From the NCBI GenBank assembly GCA_036426205.1, contig CM071568.1, forward strand, positions 222,878,966 to 222,942,965: a stretch of 64,000 bases of DNA, read 5' to 3'. Made by a program: the position numbers and the translations under genes. Under the pieces are notes generated by a model. The model was not told where the DNA came from. It saw only the letters and a list, made by a program, of their open reading frames with translations, and made no database searches. Below, one piece after another: positions 55,922-64,000 of this stretch. Position 1 is the stretch's first letter, and each line of letters opens with the position of its first letter. This DNA is from Ascaphus truei. Its lineage: Eukaryota; Chordata; Amphibia; Anura; Ascaphidae.

Positions 55922-56529
55922 ACCAGGAATTCAAGCAATTAAGAAACCATTGCCAACATCATTCTCGCCATGATTATGCTGCATATTGATGTTTTTTCGA
56001 GGAGGCATATTAGAAGGATGACCTGACTTATGTCAGCTTCGTCACTGCTCACCAAATGGTGGCTTCCTCAAAGGGTCTCAGCAGCCTGCTGTGTACAAAT
56101 GACTAAAGTGAGCACCTATTTTTCTAGCTACAACCAAAATGCTCTGCGTATTCTGACACGGAGTTATTAAACGAGTGACTTTAAATTGAGTAAGGAGGAA
56201 TATAGCCAGCGGACTTGAACTTTCTCTTTCAGTTCCCTTTTAATATCTCTTCTAAGATGGACATTCATTATCGTCTACTAAACAGAAGGGGGCAGGTGAA
56301 GTGTGCCTTATGCAGTGAGATTGCTGTGATAAATCATTATTGTCCTTCCACTTAAAATTGCTGTGACAGTTATCATGACTTTCAGTACAATCAGCAGCAC
56401 CACTTTTAACTGATTTTTCTTTATCAGAATCATTACCCCCACTGCCACCAACCCAACGACCTCCACCAAAACTACATCCACCTTGTCTTCTTCCCCCACC
56501 TCTACGTTTACTTTTAAAAAAAAAATTCA

Positions 56530-57259
56530 AAAGACTATGGGCCTATTCAGCAAACTTAGAAAAGTGACTTATAGACAGTTTTGAGCACTTTTGTAGCGTG
56601 TCTGTATGTGTAGCTATTAATTAGAGAGCTCCGCTAACATGTCAAACTCGCTATGAAAGTGATTCTTCCCGATTGGTAGCACTCTTGCATTGTCAAACCG
56701 ACCGTTAGTTTACAAAATACTCAAACCTGCATTTTTTGAAAAATCGAGCTATTCGGGTACATCCGACATGCACATCACAGCTGCAACTCAGAGATTCTGG
56801 CGAAATGGGATCCGCGACGTGCATATGAAGCAGAAAGTGTATTATTACTACGTACATCATATTGAAGCCGAGTGTCTCTGGAGCTGACTCGCGTTAGTAT
56901 CAGCTCCAGAGACACCCTACTTCAATCCTATGTAATAAAAATACATTTACAGCCCAGCTTCATTACCTTTTGACTAACCACTACGGTAATTAAGGGGTTA
57001 AAAAGTATCCGGTTTGTTTGGTGGTAGAAAAGATGGGTGAAGGTTGTAGTTGCCCCAGGGTGGGTGGTTATGCCTACAAGGAGGGTTGTGGGAGGAGTTA
57101 ACCCCATCATTACCTTAGCAGTGACTACTGCTATATTTATTAATTTTACTCAGAACCTGTATGCTTTTTATATTTCTTGCTTTCCTAAAGATAATTGGCA
57201 CAGAGGGGGGTTATTGGGAACCCAAAAGAGTGTCACATAAAAGAACACTCCAATGTTGG
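56530..57259. repeat. Palindrome at 56870-56920 and dispersed-repeat fragment
   Basis: GTGTCTCTGGAGCTGA (56871) and its inverse TCAGCTCCAGAGACAC form a compact hairpin. At 57045-57120, GTTGCCCCAGGGTGGGTGG and AACCCCATCATTACCTTAGC match a repeat at 15985-16070. No gene. Confidence 0.5.
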
Positions 57260-57950
57260 TTAAGGATTTTGAGGATTGGAGTATGCGAATTGTTTAAATT
57301 TGTGACAAATTTGGGTGGTCCCTGTTGATGGCTGGCCCGAAATTGATCTGGTTAGCTTAGAGGATACATTGCTATTGGCATTTATTTTAGCTTTGGAGTT
57401 GACCAATAGGGTCTCTCTCTCTCCATTAGTCTGAATTGAAAGAGTCTGTGACCAATTTCTGCGATTGCCTTCAGCAATAAATTTGTTGGTGAGTCTTAGA
57501 TTGTCTCTGGACGTTTGTTTGGTAGAACATTTTCTCTGTATCCTACTGAACTGGCTCGACATTATGTTGTCTAGCCATTTCTTTTGATGGCTACTGGAAG
57601 TGTGGAGAGCACTGTTCAGTGACACATGTTTCAAATGCACATCAGTCTTGATATTGGACTCACTGTCAACTGATAATAGCAGATGTAAAAACACAACAGA
57701 ACTGGAACAGATGGGGAAGGTGAATTTGAGACCCATATCACTCACATTGAACGATGCAAGAATCTCTGTGAGAGCCCCTCATCTTCATCCCAAATAATAA
57801 TGATGTCATCTATGAAATGGCCATAGTATGCCATGCCCACCCCCAGCAAGTGTTGGTCCTCACATTAATACCCACCCATAATCCCATATAGAGATTAACA
57901 AAGCTGCAGGCGTATGTTGCATAGTTTACACATAATTACTTACTCAATGG
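57260..57950 (-). pseudogene. Penelope-like reverse transcriptase fragment
   Basis: The minus strand, from about 57940 down, gives YATYACSFVNLYMGLW (motif B end), then in another frame YYGHFIDDIIIIWDE (motif C; FIDD). In the longest frame it continues GLKFTF, FLHLLLSVDSESNIKTDVH and WLDNIMSSQFSRIQRKCS. These match the order seen in the copy at 28.8 kb (YIDDILLLW, FLELDIYVD, TKVF). Frameshifted, missing both ends; a different subfamily from that copy judging by divergence. Confidence 0.72.
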
Positions 57951-59115
57951 GATACGTATCAGGAGTTTTCCACCACACCTTTATTTCCCCTTAGTGATCT
58001 TACTCTACCAAGGGAGCCTATCCCTCAAACCATTTCCATACAGTTGGTGGTAACCCCTTGAGATGTCTCCCCCTTTATGTCCAATGCTCTGCATCATTTG
58101 CCCCCTCTTGGAGATCACCCCTTACTTGCTGTGAGAGGTTGCATTCATATGGGGAAAAAAATCAGGAAGTCAGACAGTGACAAGTAGACAACCTACCTTA
58201 CTGAGCCACCATAGTTCCCTCTACAACATGTGACGTGTGGTGAGGATTCCCCTTTGCTGAAGCTACTGGCTGCTGGCCCTGCAATTACTTGTATGCAAAT
58301 ATGAGTGTGAATGAGACTGCTGCTGTAACATTTCCTCCCACACCCCTGACCGTGTGCAAGGTACAGGGGAGTAGGAGTGGTGCAGTGTCCCCTCAAGGAA
58401 ATCTGAGGTGACGGTCGCAACGGACACACAGCGGAAGGGGACCATGGACTCTACAAGATGTGAGCAATATTACCATCAAAGCAAAGAGTTACTACCACAC
58501 GCTGGGAAACTATCCAAAAACGCGGTTTTTGATGATACTGGCTGTATTGATACATTACTATCTTCTCTAATTTTATTTTGGAATAAAACTAATATACTTG
58601 AGACAACGCGCCGGAGAACATCTTTTATTTGACAGTTTGTACAGATGGATTTCTATGTACCAGCTCTTTAAGGAGGCAGGGGCAGCAGATCCTGGAGAGA
58701 ATTGAGCCTTATAGTTGCATCTGCAGGGAAGTACAACCACAACCACAAGTACAACCACAACCACAACCTTCCCCTTCTTTCTGATCTGCAAACTGATCCC
58801 TCCTTAAATAGCATCAGACACCTGGTTCATTTAGAACCAAACCAAGTTCAGACAACCACACAGGGGAAACATTTCCTAAACATAATGTACACAAATTAGA
58901 AAACATAATAAACATGGCATCACATATACAATTTTCTACAACAAAACAAAAGTAAATATCAACTGCACGTTTTTACTCTTGTAAAATAAGAAGTTACTCA
59001 ATTTCAGGATCACCTGCCTTTAAACCCCTACAAATGGTATAATCCACCATGTATGGTATTGCATAAGTAAATACCCTTTCCTTTTTACAGATTCTGCCCA
59101 ACAGTGAACACCAAG
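57951..59115. other. No recognised gene; short ACCACA repeat
   Basis: Non-coding. ACAACCACAACC repeats at 58733-58768 make a small simple repeat. No element boundary found. Confidence 0.35.
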
Positions 59116-59120
59116 CCACC

Positions 59121-60195
59121 TGTAAGGAATCCGCTCCGCGGTTTACTGGTTGCCTTACCTTGCAGACCGGTGCAGTCCTGGAACTCTTCACCTGATATTA
59201 CTGCAGCCTGGATTCACTCACCAAAGCTATACTGCCACACACTCCCTCTGGTATCTACTGCAGCTGTGCAATCTATCACTGCAATCCAGCCTTGTATTCA
59301 CTTATTGGAGCAGGACCTTCACACCCCCCGCCGGGGATTGGTCCACTGGCCTTTAAGTACTATGTTCTCACAATGCTCCCTGCCGAGCATAGTCCTTACC
59401 GGATGTCACTACCTGTTCTGCCACAAGCTCCCGCTTGTTCTCCTGTGCTGAAGCGGAGGTTCCACCCTGCGTCCTTCAGCTTCCTTCAAGCTCCCGCTTG
59501 TTCTCCTGTGCTGAAGCGGAGGTTCCGTCCTGCGTCCTTCAGCTTCCTGTTCTACTGTGCTGAAGCAGAGGTTTCGTCCCTGCGTCCTTCAGCCTCCTGG
59601 ATTCCTGCACTGAAGCGGAGGTTTCGCCCCTGCGTCCTTCAGCCTCCTGGATTCCTGCACTGAAGCGGAGGTTTCGCCCCTGCATCCTTCAGCCTCCTGG
59701 ATTCCTGCACTGAAGCGGAGATTTCCCTGTGTATCTACAGCTTCCTGGTCCCTGGGGCCTACTCTTTCCCTAATCTAGAGAGGCCGTGTCCTGGTTCCTG
59801 CGCTGCAACAGAGGATTCCCTAGCCCGCTCAGGACTCTTGCGCTGTAGCACTGGTTTACCCGTGTGTAATCTGGTCTGTCTTCCACCTCCTGAGACCAGT
59901 ACCATGGGCCATGGTCGCCGCACGCTCAGAGGCCACCCCCGCGCTCCTAAGCTGAAGCGGGGCTTTCCTGACTCCCTGTTGCCGAACTCCTGCTTGGACA
60001 ATGTTTATTCTGACGTCTCCTGTCCTGACCCTGGCTTGTACAACGACGATGCTGTCTTCTCCTATCCTGATCCTGCTACGTATGACTACGAACTGCGCAA
60101 TCCGGATCAGCCTGCGCGGTCTAAGGTCGGTGCTTTTACAACCCCACCTCAGCCTCGCGGTCCGACCCAGGTTTGTGGCGAGCACAACCGTAACA
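59121..60195 (+). mobile_element. Ty3/Gypsy solo LTR with 5-bp TSD
   Basis: Begins TGTAAGGAATCCGCTCCGC and ends CACAACCGTAACA, flanked by CCACC at 59116-59120 and 60196-60200. The block CAGGTTTGTGGCGAGCAC just before the end is shared with the LTR at 25743-28339. It contains a 50-bp tandem repeat. The open frames across it are incidental. A perfect TSD and TG...CA ends make this a textbook recombination product. Confidence 0.88.
59445..59735 (+). repeat. 50-bp tandem repeat inside the solo LTR
   Basis: Six units with TGAAGC(G/A)GAG at about 59450, 59513, 59562, 59612, 59662 and 59712, each followed by CTGC(G/A)TCCTTCAGC. The first interval is 63 bases and the rest 49-50. Confidence 0.88.
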
Positions 60196-60654
60196 CCACC
60201 TTAACAAAGTCTGCTATAGTTCAGGTAAGGATTTATCTATATGTATTATACCTGGCCACTAAGAATTAACCCCCCTTCATTCCGGCTAGAACTGCCTGCC
60301 TGTGTAAAATACATTAAGACTGTGCAGCAAATAAACCATTCCTGCATTCATTTGACTGCATTCAGGACACCACATGAAAAGTTAGTAAAGTTTAGGGAAA
60401 TATAGGGAAAATATAGCTGGGCTCAGCAAAAAGAAAACATAAAAGACTGACACAAGTGGTGCACTAATTGCAAGAAAACAAATATGCACTTTACTCTACA
60501 CACAAATTTACAAGCAGCCTTTTCACACTTGCTACTTACCTTTTCCCCCAAGTAGCATACTTTTAAAGTTTCAAGGTCAATTACCTAACTGAGACTTAGA
60601 TCCAAACTTGATCAAAAGGGTTTCTTACATAATCAAGTTTTCCTAAAGTGTCTA

Positions 60655-61725
60655 TTACATATATCACATGTATGCAGATGACACAATCCTATATGCACAC
60701 AGCCATAGCCTCTATGACCTTCAACACATACTTCAGTCTGACTTTTTGAGACTCGAAAACTGGATTTCTCAAAACAAACTGTTTTTAAACACTGACAAGA
60801 CGGTAACAATGGTATTTGGGACCAAGACTAAATTTGTAAAGCTTCCAGTGACTGAGCTCCTGATTAGAACCAACGCTAACACCACCCTAACACCTTTCAC
60901 TAGTTTTAAATACCTGGGCATATGGTTTGACTCCCACTTAACATTCGGGATGCACATTGATACCCTGACAACCAAGACCTATGCCAAACTAGGGGTACTT
61001 TACAGGAACAAATCCTCCCTAAGTCTCCTGGTCAGAAAGCGTATCGCACAGCAGATGCTAATGCCAATTATTGACTATGGAGACATAGTATATGGCTCGG
61101 CACCTCAAACCCACCTTAGCAAACTTGACACCCTCTACAATTCAATTTGTCGTTTTGTTCTCCAATGCAACTACAACACACATCACTGCGAAATGCTCAA
61201 AGAACTAGATTGGTCAACACTAGAGTCTAGGCGCAAAGTTCACCTTTCCTGTCTTGCCTTTAAATTCTTCATGGGCAAGCTATCCAGCTACCTGAACAAG
61301 CTCCTCACCCCTACCACTTGCAGCACTTATCACCTGAGATCAGACTCCAAAAGACTGTTCATGGTCCCAAGGCTCAACAAAGTATCCGGATGTTCCTCCC
61401 TCTCCTACCGTGCACCCCAAAACTGGAACAACCTACCAGAGACTCTCACATCCACCACCAGTTTAAGTTCTTTCAAATCTAAGGCTGTCTCACATTTTAA
61501 CCTGGTCTGTAACTGTTTCATACGCTCATAATATATATTTTCTTTAACTGTGCACGCAATGTCTTGTATATAATGTATACCCTGTTCATTTATGTAACTG
61601 TACTTGTAACCATGTATTATTTGTTTTACTCTGTGCCCAGGACATACTTGAAAACGAGAGATAACTCTCAATGTATTACTTCCTGGTAAAATATTTTATA
61701 AATAAATAAATAAATAATAATATTA
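60655..61725 (+). mobile_element. 5'-truncated LINE (Jockey/CR1/L2 group)
   Basis: Coding part 60668-61531 plus a 3' untranslated region with AACGAGAGATAACTCTCAAT and ATTTTATAAATAAATAAATA, ending in an AATA microsatellite near 61725. The 3' end differs from that of the L2 copy, so it is another family. The exact 5' breakpoint, just before the YADD box, is not certain. Confidence 0.8.
60668..61531 (+). pseudogene. LINE reverse transcriptase C-terminal half, open frame intact
   Basis: Open for 287 codons from MYADDTILYAHS (motif C) through WISQNKLFLNTDKTVTMVFG, FKYLGIWFDSHLTF, and IDYGDIVYGSAP to NWNNLPETL near the end. This is the region after the catalytic palm (thumb and C-terminal part) of a Jockey/CR1/L2-group LINE. 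It has no start of its own: it is the 3' part of a 5'-truncated insertion. The lack of stops suggests a younger insertion than the L2 copy at 0.6-4.5 kb. Confidence 0.88.
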
Positions 61726-61814
61726 CATGTATACAGTAGATCTGAGTAGAATGCTTTCCAGGTATCTGCTTTGCCATAATATGAGACCCGATTTGATTCT
61801 AATCTAATCCTACA

Positions 61815-62815
61815 AATGTTTAAAATCATTTCACTGAATGTAAAAGTTTTGAACTCAGTGGGTAAAAATTGTCTGAATTTAAAAGGTTAAATGGAGACAA
61901 TATATTTGTTCATGAGACTAAATTAAAAAAAGAGGTTCCCAAAACATTTAAGCAAACAGAACCTTGGAGCATACTTATCCTCATGCAATTATAAGAAAAG
62001 GGTTATTACAATCCTCTGTAGACATAATACATCCGTACATGTGAGCAAAGTTAGAATAGATAATGAAGGCAGGTTAAATATAAATTAAGGCTCCCTAATA
62101 GGCTCCAAACATGCATTAGCTAATATCATGGCCCAGGACAATGGGAACAATTTATTTCTAGTACTACTCTGAGTCAGTTGATCTCAAGGGCCAATTCTCT
62201 GTGGTGACTGATATGATTTTCAAAACTGATTTGGATAATTCTTCAGAAAAATTGAGTGTAAATCCAAGAAAATAGGTCAGCTTTCAAATACATTAAAGCA
62301 TTTGATGAAAAATCGCTTACGTGTAGATTTGTGGAGACACTTCCAACAAAAAAAAGAACAAAAAAGAGATTACACATTCCTCCATACACACATACACAAC
62401 ACCTAGTGCATTATTCTACATCAGTGAAATGTCTTATCAGGCTATTTTCAGAATAAATTCCTCCTGGAAGCCAATAAGGAATTTTAGCCAAAAATGGCCT
62501 GATTAGCTACTTTAGCTGATATAGAATAAGCCCCCTATTCATAAAGAGACCCTGATATTCTGAAATCAAGATTAGACTCAAAAATAGTACATTGTCTGAT
62601 CATGTTCCAAAATAATTATGTTAAACTCCTAATACCTTTCAATTCTCACCTTGTTGGAGATTAAATGAGTCTCTATTGAACCACACATAGGTATTCAAAT
62701 ATGTTGAACATTACATAAAATATTTAAATGCTAACCATGTTAATAGTTTTTCTTTGCCTTTTACTCTATGGCAGGCTTTTATAAGAGGGGCCTTTGTATA
62801 TGTGGCATTATAAAA
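61815..62815 (+). pseudogene. Decayed L1-type LINE endonuclease region
   Basis: Starts MFKIISLNVKVLNSVGK (61818), the usual opening of an L1/Tx1-type AP endonuclease. Further on, with many stops and frame changes, are FVHETKLKKEVP (catalytic Glu region), STLSDHVPK (SDH), WRLNESLLN and AFIRGAFVYVA, in the expected order. The reverse transcriptase does not follow. This is a very old copy recognised only from ordered short motifs. Confidence 0.6.
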
Positions 62816-63865
62816 AAAATATATATATATTTGTAGAAGTATCTGTACCGTCTTAGTCGAGCTTAATAATCAAAAACGAATAGACGATACAGTTCTGTGG
62901 CTAACTAAATGCTTTTATTTATGTGAGCTTTCGAGATACACTGATCTTTTTTTCCGGAAGTGTTACAATGGATAAAGCAAGAGAGGTTTTTACTTAAAAA
63001 CAGTGCATAGTGGAATGTATCTGTGACTGAAGCCTATCCTTTTCCACCTGTGCAGTATGCGATTTATGACTTAAGGTGTTAAATGAATATTAGGGATGTG
63101 TGGGTATATGTGTGGGTGTACTGTATATGTGTGTGTGTATATTTCCATTTGCTAAATGCTTTACTGTGGAGGGTTTTTGTCACTTTTTATATATATATAT
63201 ATATGACACAAAGTATACCGCATCAACACTATTAGTAATGGTGGCCCAAAAACTGTCCTGAATTTATGATGAAATGTCAAAAGGCAGTGGTGCTCAAGGA
63301 TAATTAATGTATAACACAACAAGAAAGTATCCTTATAATAAAGCACACGGGCATACCAGACATAGAATTATTATTACAAAATGTATTATTATAAAAAGGG
63401 AGGGAGAAATGTAAAAGAGGAGGGGGACTCACAACTGACAATACAAATATCCAATGAGGACAAAGGCACATAAATTGGTCAAGGAATCACCAATGTCTAT
63501 TATGATACATAGCCAAATGTATTCAATCCAAAGAGTAGGTGGCTCTACAACAGGCACTATTCTGTGAAGTAACACATTCTGCAGAACTGTGTACTGTTGA
63601 TAAAAGTATGCCTATAATGTAACCCTAGATTCACAGAGAAAATGTTGCCTAGGGTAAGGACAAGGAATCCAGGACAAGAGCATGTATCACAATATTATAA
63701 AGTTATGATACATCACCAAAATCTGTATGGTTGATATGACCAAAAAACGAATTGCAGAAGCCTCTTATAATGGAAAAAAAGGTAAGTGAAAAAAAGGGGC
63801 TTGGAGCACTGCAGAATAAGGTATCAGGCTGGCGGCAGCGTGCAACAAAAAGACTTTAATGTGGC
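62816..63865. other. Unassigned; possible Penelope-type LTR fragment
   Basis: On the minus strand near 62970-62915, GATCAGTGTATCTCGAAAGCTC resembles the 3' half of a hammerhead (stem II, GAAA, AGCT helix III), but the CTGANGA box is lost. TATATATATATATATA runs at 63188. No gene. Confidence 0.3.
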
Positions 63866-63869
63866 ATAA

Positions 63870-64000
63870 AAGCCCTGATTAAAAAGACAGAACAAGTCAT
63901 GACGCCGTGTCGTCTAGAGCGACTTGTTGTCAACAGTATTTGAAAAAGTCGCTTAGACGAAACGCGTCAGAGAATTGTTCTGTCTTTTTAATCAGGGCTT
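63870..64000 (+). mobile_element. Fold-back hairpin FB6 with hammerhead-like core, cut by window edge
   Basis: AGCCCTGATTAAAAAGACAG at 63871-63890 is repeated inverted at the very end (CTGTCTTTTTAATCAGGGCT), and inner blocks TGACGCCGTGTCGTCTAGAG and GACGAAACGCGTCA also pair. The hammerhead-like core (63940-63968) has stem II GTC/GAC, GAAA, ACGCGT and C, but the CTGANGA box reads TTGAAAA. Tail and TSD, if any, lie outside the window on the right. Confidence 0.65.

Noticed and set aside
57037..57240. Small plus-strand frame with hydrophobic segments
   Set aside because: Lies in a dispersed repeat; no initiation context or homology I can recognise.
1..64000. CRISPR arrays, operons, tRNA and rRNA genes
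   Set aside because: The window is eukaryotic repeat DNA. Tandem repeats lack the unique-spacer pattern of CRISPR, and I found no tRNA cloverleaf or rRNA sequence by eye; a dedicated tRNA search could still find one.

Overview
The window looks like repeat-dense nuclear DNA from a vertebrate, most probably a frog (anuran). I found no convincing host gene, rRNA, tRNA or CRISPR array. The assignment to amphibians rests on the repeat content: L2/CR1-group LINEs, Penelope-like elements (PLEs) with hammerhead-ribozyme cores ending in GAAACGCGT, Ty3/Gypsy solo LTRs, a Helitron with a CTAG end, and hAT and other MITEs. This is inference, not proof. Almost every long open frame is a transposon remnant or a by-product of low-complexity DNA.

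Layout. 0.5-4.5 kb: a nearly full-length but broken L2-group LINE (+) with 5' tandem monomers, a 2A-like motif, endonuclease, reverse transcriptase and an ATACA tail. 6.26-7.58 kb: a tandem duplication with a palindromic-ended MITE in one copy only. 7.6-8.1 kb: GA/GT microsatellites. 8.64-8.77 kb: a PLE endonuclease C-terminus (-). 8.82-10.04 kb: a Helitron filled with minisatellites. 10.1-10.9 kb: an element with long inverted repeats. 11.0-16.9 kb: a purine-rich satellite split by a hAT-type MITE that itself holds a fold-back element. 16.1-18.1 kb: palindromic MITEs. 18.2-19.5 kb: an LTR-like element. 21.1-21.3 kb: a PLE-type LTR with a strong hammerhead. 24.7-28.8 kb: a degraded Gypsy element (-) invaded by a solo LTR, which is itself invaded by a large fold-back element. 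28.8-32.2 kb: a Penelope-like element (+) with reverse transcriptase, GIY-YIG endonuclease, a cluster of GCGCATGCGC palindromes and a hammerhead. 33.4-36.0 kb: a CR1-like LINE 3' end broken by an LTR-like element and by another fold-back. 37.3-40.2 kb: two more fold-backs with perfect target-site duplications (TSDs). 41.8 and 52.9 kb: two copies of one MITE. 42.6-44.4 kb: an LTR-like element. 46.0-47.6 kb: a CR1 LINE (-). 48.1-50.2 kb: a broken PNMA/Gmr1-type gag. 50.7-52.5 kb: an LTR-like element with a 5-bp TSD. 55.3-55.9 kb: hAT transposase remains. 57.3-57.95 kb: a second PLE reverse transcriptase fragment (-). 59.1-60.2 kb: a solo Gypsy LTR with TSD. 60.7-61.7 kb: a LINE reverse transcriptase C-terminus (+). 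61.8-62.8 kb: a decayed L1-type endonuclease. The right edge cuts a further hammerhead-like hairpin.

The most interesting signal is a set of fold-back elements. Each has two inverted arms round a loop, most have a one-sided tail, and each is flanked by a 10-16 bp direct repeat. Several carry hammerhead or hammerhead-like cores at the loop. Together with the nearby autonomous Penelope-like element, they read as a family of short non-autonomous Penelope derivatives. The known part is that PLEs carry hammerheads in their LTRs. Five complete fold-backs, probable parts of two more, and nested insertions that give relative ages, all in 64 kb, are the parts worth following up.
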